Of a stretch of 64,000 nucleotides of DNA, positions 1-9,458 are shown one piece after another; position 1 is the stretch's first letter; every line of letters starts with the position of its first letter. Both the position numbers and the translations under genes were made by a program. The DNA comes from DASXAI01 sp963798445 (GTDB lineage: Bacteria > Actinomycetota > Acidimicrobiia > Acidimicrobiales > Ilumatobacteraceae): the NCBI GenBank assembly GCA_963798445.1, contig CAWCTH010000008.1, positions 1 through 64,000 on the forward strand, given 5' to 3'. The notes beneath the pieces were generated by a model. It had not been told where the DNA came from. It saw nothing but the letters and a program-made list of their open reading frames with translations, and did not search any database.

Positions 1-283
1 TGCCGGCGGCCGACTGGGCGGCGGCGACCGAGCATGCCCGTGCGGTCACCGGCAGCGGGCCCTCCCCACCCGCTGGGCCTCTCGCTCCGGGGTCCTCGAC
101 ACCATCGGCCTCATTTCGTTCACGAACGGTGGTTCTTCCCATCGTCTCAGCGTTCGGTGCGACGGATGCGGATGCTCGGCCAGCGTTGTCCCAGGCAGTG
201 GACGAGTTTCCAGAAGCCAGTCCCAGGCGCCCCCTGGACTCGTGCTCGGCTCACGTAGCGAAGCGAGTCGAGTGCTCTGGGTG
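1..283. repeat. Accessory repeat copy R1
   Basis: This segment is nearly identical to 3212-3496 and more distantly similar to 2193-2485. Shared blocks include 'gccgactgggcggcggcgac', 'ttcgttcacgaacggtggtt' and 'gatgcggatgctcggccagc'. Small insertions relative to the 3.2-kb copy break any long reading frame here. In the 3.2-kb copy the plus strand stays open, so R1 probably derives from the same short coding unit. I do not recognise the protein. Confidence 0.7.
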
Positions 284-349
284 CTAGACAAACCGCCGAG
301 GAGGGCATTCGGGTGATCATGAGGCCGACCGAGGCCGGCGCGTGGGCCT

Positions 350-439
350 ATGGCGAAAGGCAAAGCCTCGGGACGGGTGCTCACCACGATCGTGAAGGAC
401 CACGACGGCAACCCGGTGCAGCTGGATCAGCGCCTCTGA
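350..439 (+). CDS. Possible 29-residue peptide, unknown
   Basis: An ATG-started frame encodes a 29-residue hydrophilic peptide containing 'GRVLTTIVKDHDGNPVQL' and ending in TGA. The composition is more protein-like than the overlapping frames, but there is no convincing ribosome binding site and no family I recognise. It could be the tail of a gene whose front is lost in the repeat-rich region to its left. It overlaps the minus-strand hypothetical frame at 427-822, so at most one of the two is fully real. Confidence 0.2.
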   Translation: MAKGKASGRVLTTIVKDHDGNPVQLDQRL

Positions 440-822
440 CGGCCGCGGCCGGCCGCCTGCCTCGTCCTGTCTCCATTGTCGTGGTCACGTACCGGGCGCC
501 TCCCGTCGTGCGTGAGTTGGTTTGCGCGAGGTCGCCGTCGCATAGGGGCCGGCGCGGTGGACACAACACCGGGCGGAAGCGTGGGAGGGCGCGGTAGAGC
601 AGCGCCACGGTGACGGTTTGCCGACCAGGGCGCAACGATGCACGCGGTGCTCATCGGCTCCTCGGTGTCGTAGACGGCCCACGGTGGTGCATGGGCCTTC
701 CTCTCGGCCACGTACTCAGCGAGGGCCTCCTCGGTTGCCTGGATCACCTCAGCGAAGAATCCGCCGTCATCGTCATTGGGGAACAGTTGGATCACGAGCC
801 GGACCGATCTCCTGGGTTCCAT
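427..822 (-). CDS. Hypothetical protein, acidic N-terminal half
   Basis: The first ~66 residues have a natural, acidic composition ('LVIQLFPNDDDGGFFAEVIQ', 'ATEEALAEYVAERKAHAPPW'). The remainder becomes Arg/Pro-rich as if out of frame. A shift near 620 would carry the frame to a stop at 485 or 381. I do not recognise a family. It lies between repeat R1 and the conjugation-like remnants and reads in the same direction as the latter, so it may be another piece of the same decayed module. The start is the first ATG and its ribosome binding site is weak. Confidence 0.35.
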   Translation of the reverse strand: MEPRRSVRLVIQLFPNDDDGGFFAEVIQATEEALAEYVAERKAHAPPWAVYDTEEPMSTACIVAPWSANRHRGAALPRPPTLPPGVVSTAPAPMRRRPRANQLTHDGRRPVRDHDNGDRTRQAAGRGRQRR

Positions 823-926
823 ACTTGATCAACAAAAGATCGAATCAGGGCGACAGGTGTAGCCGGACTGATGCGGTGGCGGTGCACGATGCGTCGGTCG
901 GGTGACGTTCTTCACTCGTCGGCGCC

Positions 927-1519
927 CTACCGAAGCAACAGGTGCATCAGGGCGACGATAAGGGCGCCGATCCGGACCGCCAGTGTGGTCCACTTCAGTA
1001 GGCGATCAACGTAATTGCTCCATCGATGCTGCTGCGGATCTATTCTTGACATGCCGAACCTTTCGTATGGGGTGGACCGGCGACTTGCGTGTCCTCGGGG
1101 TTGCAGCCCCGAGGACCGTGGCGTTTTTTGTTTGCTGCGATCGGCGATGATCCAGTTGGACACCAGCACCGCGGGCCACACGAGGAACAGCGCCAACGGG
1201 ACGGACAGGATGACACCGCCCTGCCCGGCCCATCGCCTCCTTGTTCCCGGAGATGGCGGCGAAGACCATGCCGATCACGCCGCCGATGAGGCCCAGCGGC
1301 AGCAGGAGATGCAGCACGATCCACCAGGCACCGCTCAGCAGCGGCGTGACCGGTCCGAAGATCGAGTCCCACAGGCTGCCCTGCGCTGGTTGCTGATCGT
1401 CCGGCAGTCCGACCTGAGCAGCGGCGGATTGTGTGGATGCCCACCCGACGACACCGATGGTGAGCACGACAAGCAAGTAGACGACGAACGCTCTGTCGCT
1501 CGGCAAGGACGGATTTCAT
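927..1519 (-). pseudogene. Conjugation-type small membrane protein (frameshifted)
   Basis: ATG at 1519 is preceded by a strong site (taaggagg). With one base removed just after codon 5 the protein reads 'PSDRAFVVYLLVVLTIGVVG', a signal-anchor segment ending in an AQ-type cleavage site. A second hydrophobic segment follows ('AWWIVLHLLLPLGLIGGVIG'), then after another shift near 1225 a third ('LALFLVWPAVLVSNWIIAD') and a basic tail with a last hydrophobic stretch. A small secreted or membrane protein with several helices beside a TcpC-like gene resembles pilin or TrbC-type subunits of actinobacterial conjugation modules. That function is inference; the membrane topology is visible. Two single-base shifts break it in this sequence. 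Confidence 0.5.
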
Positions 1520-2096
1520 CGAGGCCTCCTTACGGCTTCGAGGTTGCTGTATTTGGTGTAGAGCTGGCTTGCGGGGCCGCTGGGTGTGGTTGTCGGCGGC
1601 TGCCTCCATTGGGTCCCCGTCGAGGTCCTTCACTTCAGTCGGCACCGTGGTCAACGGGGACCAGCCATCCGGTCGACAACCAACGTCGACCGAGAAGTAG
1701 CGGAACAGCGGCAGGGGGTTGCCGCTGACCCGTAGCCGGATGACGACGGTCGCCGTCATACCGTCAGCGGTCCGTCGGGTGACGGCCGTGAGTGGTTCGG
1801 CCGCCCTGCTGCGTTCCGTGCCCGTCCCAGACCTTCGGGAGCAGGTCGGGGGTCAGCGCATAGCAGTGGGCGAGCCGGTCGGCATACGGATCTGTTCCCG
1901 CGGCGATGTCGGCCGCGTGCTGCTGCTCGTTGTAGTTGTTGGCGTCGCGGACACAGCTTGTGGCGAGATCCAGCATCCGGGCTTCTGTCGAGACGCCTTG
2001 GACGCTGTAGTTCGGTGCGACGCCTTTCGGGCTGCTGGAGTGAAGAAGAGCGCCTTCACCCCCGGTGTGGCAGGGAGCGAGTCGGGTACGCGACTT
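1516..2096 (-). pseudogene. TcpC/VirB8-like conjugal protein, C-terminal part (frameshifted)
   Basis: The minus strand is open from 2096 and encodes 'NNYNEQQHAADIAAGTDPYA'. After a shift near 1790 it continues with 'TATVVIRLRVSGNPLPLFRY' and 'FSVDVGCRPDGWSPLTTVPT'. A further shift near 1580 yields a stop whose TGA overlaps the ATG of the next gene (ATGA), which supports both frames. The alternating beta-strand pattern 'VxVRLxVxG...RYFxVDV' resembles the NTF2-like extracellular domain of TcpC/VirB8 proteins of conjugative elements. No start codon or membrane anchor is seen upstream, so the N-terminus is missing. Family assignment is tentative. Confidence 0.4.
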
Positions 2097-2192
2097 CTAA
2101 GCGGAGCTCGAGCTCGGTCGGACGGCAAGAGTGACTGGAGCGCGAAATCTCAAAAAAAATCCGAGACTCGACGGCTGCGCCGCCATCCGCCG

Positions 2193-2485
2193 ACGGCCGA
2201 CTGGGCCGCGGCTGATCCGGGAGCATGCCCTTGCGGTATCGAGGGAGCTGGAAGCCCTCGCGAAAACAGTGGCTGGGGCCTGATGCCCCCGGATTAAACT
2301 CGACACATCGCCTGTCATAACTTTCTGTTCTCAGCGAACGAGGTGGGGTTTATCTCTCCTTCTATTGTTCTCAGGCCGTTCTCGGCTTGCTAGGGCGTAT
2401 GGATGCTCGGCCCGCGTTGCAAAACGCAGGCACGGGGGGCGGGATGCGTCAATTTCCAAAAGAGAGCCAGTCCCAGGCCAATTGC
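2193..2485. repeat. Accessory repeat copy R2 (diverged)
   Basis: A degenerate copy of R1/R3. Conserved blocks appear in the same order: the 'gacggccgactgggc' start, a central stretch matching 'gttctc/gttcac...gaacgaggtgg', then 'atggatgctcggcccgcgtt' and 'tttccaaaagagagccagtc'. The peptide 'DARPAL' is kept on the plus strand in both R2 and R3, which favours plus-strand coding for the ancestral unit. R2 carries stop codons and is not expressed as an intact protein here. Confidence 0.5.
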
Positions 2486-2559
2486 CGGGGAGCCTGAGGC
2501 CTCGGTCACGTCGGGGGAAGCGAGCTCGAGGCAGCTGGATGCACGGGAGGCCCCCGCGC

Positions 2560-2870
2560 GCGCCTGCGTGGGCGGACGGCCGTGCGCTCGTCGCCAGGGG
2601 AGGTAGCTCGCGCGGCCGCCGCCGCGGGCGTCGCCGGGGCCGGGGGCGTCTTGGCGGGCGTCGACGGCGTGGGGGCCGCGGACGTGGCCGGCGTGGGCGT
2701 GGTCGGCGCCGGAGCGACGTCGGCGCGGGCGTGGGCGTTGTCGTCGTGGCCGCGGCGGTCGTGGCCGACGAGGTGGTTGCCGCCGCCGTGGTCGATGTCG
2801 TGGTGGGATTCTACCGGAACTCATCGGTGGGCTGGCCGAGGTGGGGCTCGCCATCGAGCCGGCTCCTGGG
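2560..2870. repeat. Low-complexity GC-rich tract
   Basis: About 300 bases built from short irregular repeats of gcc, ggc and gtc triplets (for example 'ggcgtgggcgtggtcggcgc'). Every frame gives low-complexity Ala/Gly/Val or Arg/Pro protein, so I do not call a gene. It separates repeat R2 from a small membrane-protein gene. It may be an Ala/Gly-rich linker of a lost protein or simple replication slippage. Confidence 0.5.
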
Positions 2871-2913
2871 GTGATGGTTACGACCGGCGTGGTCGTCGGG
2901 GCCGAGTACCTGA

Positions 2914-3099
2914 TCAGACCGGTCTCGGGCGGCCGCGCCGGTCGGCATTCTTCCGCTGCCGGCGACTAACAGCACGGCCGAGCCGCCGGAACCGCCGAAG
3001 CCGCCGCACGAGCGCAGGCGCCTGCAGCGCGGTCACGATCGCAGCCGACAGCAGAACGACGACGATGCCCGAGCATCTTCGGCGCCCCCCTGGAGCCAT
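2914..3099 (-). CDS. Small basic membrane protein (61 aa)
   Basis: ATG at 3099 has a good ribosome binding site (gggagg, 6 nt upstream). The 61-residue product has one hydrophobic helix, 'CSGIVVVLLSAAIVTALQAP', at about residues 9-28, followed by a strongly basic tail rich in Arg. That predicts an N-out or N-in single-pass peptide with a positive cytoplasmic tail. No family is recognised. It lies between the low-complexity tract and repeat R3 in accessory DNA. The start codon and ribosome site make it more credible than other short frames nearby, but function is unknown. Confidence 0.45.
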   Translation of the reverse strand: MAPGGRRRCSGIVVVLLSAAIVTALQAPALVRRLRRFRRLGRAVSRRQRKNADRRGRPRPV

Positions 3100-3211
3100 T
3101 GGAACCTCCCGTTCTGGCAGGGACGAGTCGGCACAGATTCCTGCAGAGACGTATTCTCGTCTGGGCATGACGTGATCTCGGCGCGAAATCTGGAGACTGA
3201 CGCGCGCGATC

Positions 3212-3496
3212 CGCCGGCGGCCGACTGGGCGGCGGCGACCGAGCATGCCCGTGCGGTACCGGCGGCGGGGCCCTCCCACCCGCTGGGCCTCTCGCTCCGG
3301 GTCCTCGACACCATCGCCTCATTTCGTTCACGAACGGTGGTTCTTCCCATCGTCTCAGCGTTCGGTGCGACGGATGCGGATGCTCGGCCAGCGTTGTCCC
3401 AGGCAGCGGACGAGTTTCCAGAAGCCAGTCCCGGCGCCGCGGAGTTCGTGACTCTGCTCACGCAGCGAGGCGATCTGAGTGCTCTGGGTGCTGGGC
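3212..3496. repeat. Accessory repeat copy R3, open on plus strand
   Basis: This is the copy closest to R1. The plus frame that begins at 3172 stays open through the repeat and reads 'SHPLGLSLRVLDTIASFRSR', 'TVVLPIVSAFGATDADARPA' and 'LSQAADEFPEASPGAAEFVT'. This looks like a real alpha-helical protein fragment; beyond ~3500 it runs into the antisense of the CoA-transferase gene. I do not recognise the family. The unit could be a gene fragment copied three times, or part of a short repeat element. R1 and R3 bracket the decayed 3.2-kb region. Confidence 0.6.
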
Positions 3497-3545
3497 CACC
3501 TGACGGCGCCGGGCCGGTGCTCAGTCGATCGCTGTCCCGTCGGCG

Positions 3546-4790
3546 TCAGCGGGCGGCGAGGTCGCGCCGGAGGGCGTCGCGGTGGGTGGGGTCGGCGATG
3601 GCGATCAGCCGTTCGGCCCGCTGGCGCAGGGTGGCGCCGCGCAGGTCGGCCACCCCGTGCTCGGTGACGAAGACGTCCGCGTCGGCGTGTGGCGTCGTCG
3701 TCACCGCGTCGCCGAGGCGGGCCACGATGCGCGAGATCGTCCCATCGGCCGCGGTTGAAGGAAGGGCGATGATCGAGCGCCCGTGTGGCGCCGCGGCGCC
3801 GGCCCGGGCGAATGCACCTTGGCCACCGACGGCGCCGATGTAGGTGCCGTTCACCATTTCCGCGTTGATCTGGCCGCCGAGGTCGACCTCGATGGCCGCG
3901 TTGATGGCGAAGAAGGTGTCGAACGTGCTGAGCACCTGCGGGCTGTGCGTGTAGGACACCGGCTGCATCAACAGGCTCGGGTTGCGATGGGCCCAGCGGT
4001 AGAGGCGTTCGGTACCGATGATGGAACCGGTGACGGTGAGCCCGGTGTCGATGGGTTTGCGGGCGTTGGTAACGACGCCGGCCTCGACCAGGTCGACCAC
4101 GGCGTCGCTGATGAGTCCCGAGTGGACGCCGAGGTCGCGTTTGTCGCCGAGGGCGTCGAGTACTGCGTCCGGCGTACCGCCCACGCCGAACTGCATGGTG
4201 GCGCCGTCGGGCACGAGGGCGGCCACATGCGCGGCGATGGCCCGGTCCTGGTCCGATGGAACCCGGCGCTTCACCGAGGCCAGCGGCCGATCGTCGTCGA
4301 CAGCAACGAGGCGTTCGTCGCTCGCGTCGATCGTCTGGCCGAACGTGAACGGCACGTGCGGATTGACTTCGGCGATCGTCGTACGGGCCATGCGGACGGC
4401 TGCCGGCACGTAGTCGGTGACGAGCCCGAGGGAGTGGCGCCCGTCGTGAGCGGTGCTCAGCTGGCACAGAACGACGTCGATCGGAATTGTGCGCGACTCG
4501 AACAGGTAGGGGATGGAACCGAGGTGTACCGGCAGCACGTCGAGCACGCCGGCCCGACTCAGCACGGCGGTGCGGCCGATGGCGCCGAAGCCGACGAAGC
4601 GCAACACGTCGGCGTGCTCGGGCTGCCAGAGCCCGCTGTTGGTGCCGCCCACGAAGACCGTCACCGGCCCGATGTCGTGGCGTTGCTCGATGAGCGCCTC
4701 CACGAGAGCTCGGGGCTCGCCGGCGCCCTGACCGACAAGCACCGTGTCGCCGGCCCGGATGTATCTGGTGAGATCGATGGCCACCGACAA
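3546..4790 (-). CDS. Acetyl-CoA hydrolase / CoA-transferase family protein
   Basis: A 414-residue protein of the acetyl-CoA hydrolase/4-hydroxybutyrate CoA-transferase family, which moves CoA between acyl groups through an enzyme glutamyl-CoA intermediate. Visible features: the N-terminal 'DTVLVGQGAGEPRALVEAL', a glycine-rich 'GVGGTPDAVLDALGDKRDLG' (about 202-221), the expected catalytic Glu in 'INAAIEVDLGGQINAE' (about E301), and the C-terminal 'VTEHGVADLRG'. Length fits the family. ATG start, cytosolic, no frameshift, so this is the first clearly intact gene from the left. It faces the broken helicase gene across 71 bp that should hold both promoters. Substrate (acetate, propionate, butyrate) cannot be told from sequence. 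Confidence 0.88.
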   Translation of the reverse strand: MSVAIDLTRYIRAGDTVLVGQGAGEPRALVEALIEQRHDIGPVTVFVGGTNSGLWQPEHADVLRFVGFGAIGRTAVLSRAGVLDVLPVHLGSIPYLFESRTIPIDVVLCQLSTAHDGRHSLGLVTDYVPAAVRMARTTIAEVNPHVPFTFGQTIDASDERLVAVDDDRPLASVKRRVPSDQDRAIAAHVAALVPDGATMQFGVGGTPDAVLDALGDKRDLGVHSGLISDAVVDLVEAGVVTNARKPIDTGLTVTGSIIGTERLYRWAHRNPSLLMQPVSYTHSPQVLSTFDTFFAINAAIEVDLGGQINAEMVNGTYIGAVGGQGAFARAGAAAPHGRSIIALPSTAADGTISRIVARLGDAVTTTPHADADVFVTEHGVADLRGATLRQRAERLIAIADPTHRDALRRDLAAR

Positions 4791-4861
4791 GGTCTAGATC
4801 GGCCGGAGCGCACGACGGGCATCTCCAGCGGAGCCACGGACCGAAGGCATAACGTCCAACT

Positions 4862-7800
4862 GTGACTGAGCTGGGGCCGGGTATCTACGAGCGGCTCGTC
4901 ACCGAGGGACTGAGGGCTCAGCTTGACGAGTTGGTCGTGCGCCTGCCCGTCGACGAGCGGCCGCTCAACAGCGCCGACGCCTCGGATCGGATCGCATGGC
5001 ACGTGAGCCGGCAGGTTGAGCGGGCGCTCCTCGACGTCAGCGACGAACAGCGCGTGCGGTCGGCCTTCAAGTCGCCGGGCGCCTGCTCGATCGCCTCGGC
5101 GAGCTGGTGCGACGTCGATCGACGAGTCGATGCTCGCCGACCCAGCGTCTGTTCTCCATGCTGTTCTTCGTCGCAACCCGGACGGGATCCGCCGGCGGCG
5201 ATTGGCTCGCCCGCTCATCCCGCTGCTCGACACGACGTTGCTCACCAATGCTCCCGGCGAGCCGACGTTGTGGAGCCAGCTGCGCTCAGAGATCGAGTCG
5301 GCCGACGCGATCGACGTCGTCATGGCGTTCATCCGCGCAGCGGCATCGGCCCGCTTCTCGACTCGCTCCGCCGTCACTGCGAGGCCGGCACGCCAGCTGC
5401 GCGTTCTGACGACCACCTACACCGACTCGACCGAGCGCCGGGCGCTCGATCAGCTCGTCGACCTCGGTGCCGAGGTGCGCATCTCCTACGACCTCGAGCA
5501 CGACTCGGCTGCACGCCAAGGCGTGGGTGTTCCATCGGCGACTCGGGCTTCTCGACCGCCTACGTCGGCTCGTCGAACCTCACCCACTCCGCGCAGGTCA
5601 CCGGACTCGAGTGGAACGTGCGGGCGTCCGCTGCTCGCAACCCCGATGTGATCGCCAAGTTCGCCGCCGTGTTCGAGAGCTACTGGGCGGCCGGCGACTT
5701 CGTGCCCTACGACCCGGACGCAGTTCGACGACGGAGCAGCAGCGCGCCGGGCGGCACCGACCGCGGCCCGCACGTGATCCTGAGCCCGATCGAGCTGCGG
5801 CCGCACCCGTTCCAGGAACGGCTGCTCGAACTCATCGAACTGTCACGCCAGCGCGGTCATCATCGCAACCTGCTCGTCGCCGCCACCGGCACGGGCAAGA
5901 CCGTGATGGCGGCGCTCGACTACGCGACGCTTCGCAGCCGGCTCGCTCGGTCCCGCCTGCTGTTCATCGCCCACCGCGAGGAGATCCTCGACCAGAGCCT
6001 CGCCACGTTCCGCTATGCGCTGCGCGACGCCGTCATTCGGCGAGAAGTGGGTCGGTGGCGCGCGACCGACGCGGTTCGAGCACGTCTTCGCCTCGATCCA
6101 GAGCCTGCACGCCAGCGATCTCGACGCCTTGCCGCCGGATCACTTCGACGTGGTGATCGTCGACGAGTTCCACCACGCCGCCGCGCCTCGTACCAACGCG
6201 TCCTCGATCACCTCGCCCCGGTCGAGCTGCTCGGCCTGACCGCGACGCCGGAGCGAAGCGACGGCCTGCCGATCCTGCACTGGTTCGACGATCGCATCGC
6301 CGCCGAGCTGCGGCTCTGGGAGGCGATCGACCAGCAGCACCTGTCGCCCTTCCTCTACTTCGGGATCCACGACGGCCTCGACCTGCGCGAGATCCCGTGG
6401 CGCCGCGGCCGCGGCTACGACGTCGACGCACTCAGCAACGCCTACACCAGCTCCGACGCCTGGGCACGGCTGGTGGTGCAGCAGGTCGCCGAGCACACCG
6501 AGCCATCGACGATGCGTGCCTCGGCTTCTGCGTGAGCGTCGAGCACGCCCGCTTCATGGCCCACCACTTCAACCGCCACGGCATTCCCGCCGTCGCGGTC
6601 TGGGGCGACAGCCCTCGCGCCGAGCGCGAGGCGCGCTGCGGGACCTCGCGCACGGGCGAGTCCGGGTGGTGTTCTCGGTCGACCTGTTCAACGAGGGCGT
6701 CGACGTCCCCGCGGTCGACACGGTGCTGATGCTCCGCCCGACCGAGAGCCCGACGCTGTTCCTGCAGCAGCTCGGTCGTGGCCTGCGCAAGATCAGCCGG
6801 CAAGGCGTTCTGCACGGTGCTCGACTTCGTCGGCACTCATCGCAAGGAGTTCCGCTTCGACCGCCGCTACCGGGCGCTGCTCGGTGGATCCCGCCGAGAC
6901 GTCGAACGAGCGGTCGCAGCAGCAGTTCCCGTTCCTTCCCGCCGGCTGCCATATGGAGCTCGACGCGAAGGCCGTCCGAGATCGTGCTGCGGAGCCTGCG
7001 CGAGGCCATCCCCACCGGTGGCCGGCGAAGGTCGACGAGCTCCGATCGCTGCGCCGCGAGCGACCCGACCTCGGCCTCGCCGAGTTCCTGCACGAGTCCG
7101 GCCTCGACCTCGACGACGTCTACGACGGCAGCAAGAGCTGGTCCGATCTCCAGGAGGCCGCCGGCGCGCCCGTGCTCGCACGCGGCCCGCACGAGACGGT
7201 GCTCCGCCGAGCGATCGGACGGCTGCTGCACATCGACGACCGGCGAGCGCATCGACACCTACCGCCGCCACCTCGCGCCGCCGATCGCCCCCGGCTGTCG
7301 GCGCTTCCCGAACGCGAGCGACGCCTGCTGCACATGCTCGTCGCCGCCGTCGCCGACCGTGTCCTCACGCCGCGACACCAGCGCTCCAGGAGGCGGTCGA
7401 ACTGCTCTGGGCGCATCCGCAGGTTCGCAGCCGAACTGCTCGAGCTGTTCGGCGTGCTCGACGGCCGCATCGACCACCTGCACACGCCGCTCCGCACACA
7501 CCCCGACTGCCCGCTGCAGATCCATGCTCGGTACAGCCGGATCGAGATCCTCGCCGCGTTCGGCCTCGGTCCGGCGGCCAAGATCGCCGCCTGGCAGAGC
7601 GGCGTCTACGAGGCCAAGGCGGCCAACGCCGAGCTGCTCGCGTTCACGCTCGACAAGAGCAGCGGCGGCTTCTCGCCGACGACCCGCTACCGCGACTACG
7701 CCGATCAGCCGGACACCTCATCCACTGGGAGAGCCAGTCCGTCACCCGAGCCGACAGCCGACCGGCCTGCGCTACCGCAACCACGAGCGCGACGGCGCGC

Positions 7801-7968
7801 ACGATCTTGTTGTTCACCCGACTGCGCGCCGACGACCGCGCATTCTGGTTCCTCGGCCCGGCCACCTATCGCGGCCACGTCGGCGAGCGGCCGATGGCGA
7901 TCACCTGGGAACTCGAGCATCCGCTCTCGGGCGATCTCTACCAGTCGTTCGCCGCGGCGGTGGCGTGA
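4862..7968 (+). pseudogene. HKD-nuclease / DEAD-helicase / DUF3427 protein (many frameshifts)
   Basis: Reading across frames recovers one protein of roughly 1,030 residues. An N-terminal phospholipase-D-type nuclease has 'RLHAKAWVFHR' (HxK) and 'GFSTAYVGSSNLTHSAQ'. A superfamily-2 helicase has Walker A 'VAATGTGKTVMA', Walker B 'VIVDEFHH', 'GLTATPERSDG' and motif VI-like 'LQQLGRGLRK'. A C-terminal DUF3427-type region ends 'GPATYRGHVGERPMAITWEL'. The motifs are spread over all three plus frames, needing at least ten single-base shifts between about 5,080 and 7,800. Conserved residues survive on both sides of every shift. That fits assembly indels at least as well as decay. Proteins of this architecture are common in mobile and defence-associated regions. 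Confidence 0.75.
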
Positions 7969-7986
7969 CCTGCCGCCCGTTCAATA

Positions 7987-8001
7987 TCTCACAATTTGAG
8001 A
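7987..8001. promoter_or_regulatory. Palindromic operator before HTH-nucleotidyltransferase gene
   Basis: The 15-bp sequence tctcacaatttgaga has perfect 5-bp arms (TCTCA/TGAGA) around an AT-rich centre. It sits directly upstream of the likely start of the HTH-nucleotidyltransferase gene. Its AT-rich centre stands out in this GC-rich DNA. Autoregulation by the adjacent HTH protein is the natural inference. Confidence 0.55.
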
Positions 8002-8016
8002 GGAATCATCCGGTTC

Positions 8017-8690
8017 GTGGATAGATCAGCGACGCCTCCACTCCTGCCGATCTTCCGATCGCAACAGCAGGCCGAGTTGCTGGCCCTCCTCCTTAGCGAT
8101 TCGTCGGCGGAGTACAGCCTGGCTGAAAAGCCAGGCGAACGGGAACCCCGTACGCCTCCGTACACTGCGAAGTTGAACGAGCCGAGACGGCTGGGCTGGT
8201 AACGAGCCGCTCGTCGGGCCGAACCCGACTTGTTCGAGCCGATGCATCGAGCCCGTATTTCGACGGATTGTCGGAGGTACTCGTCAGGTCGGGGCGCCGT
8301 GGGTGCTCGGCAAGGTGCTGACTGGGATTGTTGGTATTGAAGCGGCGTACGTATTCGGCTCGTGGGCGCCACGGTTCTCCGGCGACGAAGGGGACAGGCC
8401 AGTTGGTGATATCGAGCTGCTCGTGCTCGGCGCTCCGGACCGTGACGAGGTTGTACGCCGCGGCGAGCTCCGCCGATGGACGGCTCGGGCGAGCCGTCCA
8501 AGTCATGATCCGAGCAGCCGATTGGATTACGGCTGGCACTGGGACCTTCCACGACACGGTCGTAGCACGACCGCTGGTGCCCGTGCCGGCTACGGGAACA
8601 GGTCGGGAGGATCAATCGCCAACAGCTGCTCGACCGCGTCCACGACGGCCGGTGACGTCGACAGTGCCCACGCCGAGTCGTCGACGCTGA
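8017..8690 (+). pseudogene. HTH + MNT nucleotidyltransferase regulator (frameshifted)
   Basis: From GTG 8017 the protein begins 'ATPPLLPIFRSQQQAELLAL' and 'LLSDSSAEYSLAE', the winged-helix N-terminus of ArsR-like regulators fused to a minimal nucleotidyltransferase. After shifts near 8130 and 8280 it continues 'IEAAYVFGSWAPRFSGDEGD' and 'RPVGDIELLVLGAPDRDEV', the GSW...D-x-(E/D) nucleotidyltransferase signature. The usual catalytic pair D-x-D appears as 'GDIELLV', with Glu in the second place. A last shift near 8450 brings in 'LGRAVQVMIRAADW' and 'RPLVPVPATGTG'. Related solo fusions are usually annotated as transcription regulators. No partner HEPN gene is beside it. Confidence 0.65.
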
Positions 8691-8821
8691 TCTCGGCACT
8701 CGACGGGTGAAGTACTGAGCGGTGTGCCGGTGTGCGCCGGAGCGATGAAGGTGGTTGGCGAAGGGGAGAGCGTGTATGCGTGATGGGTTGAGATAGGGAG
8801 GCGAATACCGGTCGCCTGCCG

Positions 8822-9458
8822 TCAGAGGAGTCGGCGGTCGGTGGCCCAGCGGGAGAGCTCGTGGCGGTTCGACAGCTGCAACTTCCGCAGCACGGCCGAC
8901 ACGTGGGTCTCGATGGTCTTCACGCTGAGCACGAGTTCGCGCGCGATCTCTTTGTACGTGTAGCCGCGGGCGATCAGGCGCAAGACGTCGCGCTCGCGGG
9001 GCGTCAGTGCGTCGAGGTCGGAGTCGAGCGGAGGCGCGCTCGTTCCGGCGAAGGCGTCGAGTACGAAGCCGGCGAGCCGCGGCGAGAACACAGCGTCGCC
9101 CGCGGCGATCCGGCTGACGGCGTCGGCCAACTCGTCGCCCGTGATCGACTTGGTCACGTAGCCGCGGGCACCGCCGCGGATGACGGCGATGACGTCCTCG
9201 GGTGCGTCCGAAACCGATAGCGCCAGGAATCGGACCTCCGGCACGGTTGCCAGCAGGCGGCGCAGGACCTCGACGGCGCCGCCGCCTGGGAGGTGCACGT
9301 CGAGCAAGACCACGTCGGGTCGAGCCGCTGGAATGCGGGCGACGGCGGTGTCGACATCGGCCGCCTCGCCCACGATGTCGTGGCGCGGACATCAGCTCGG
9401 CCCGAACACCACTTCGGAACAGCGCGTGATCGTCGACGAGGAACACCCGCACGGTCAC
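8822..9458 (-). CDS. NarL/LuxR response regulator (one frameshift)
   Basis: The two-component partner of the adjacent kinase. The GTG start at 9458 overlaps the kinase stop (GTGA). Receiver: 'VRVFLVDDHALFRSG' with the acidic DD pair, phosphoacceptor Asp in 'PDVVLLDVHLPGGGAVEV', and the conserved Lys in 'GYVTKSI'. Output: LuxR-type helix-turn-helix 'LTPRERDVLRLIARGYTYKE' and 'LSVKTIETHVSAVLRKLQLS' ending near the C-terminus. One base too many near 9388 separates the first ~24 residues from the rest, so only the downstream part (8822-9373) is a continuous frame. With that corrected, length (~210 aa) and domains are typical of NarL regulators. Confidence 0.85.

Noticed and set aside
2560..2870. 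Ala/Gly/Val-rich protein on the plus strand
   Set aside because: Low-complexity sequence is open in several frames at once, so openness is not evidence of a gene.
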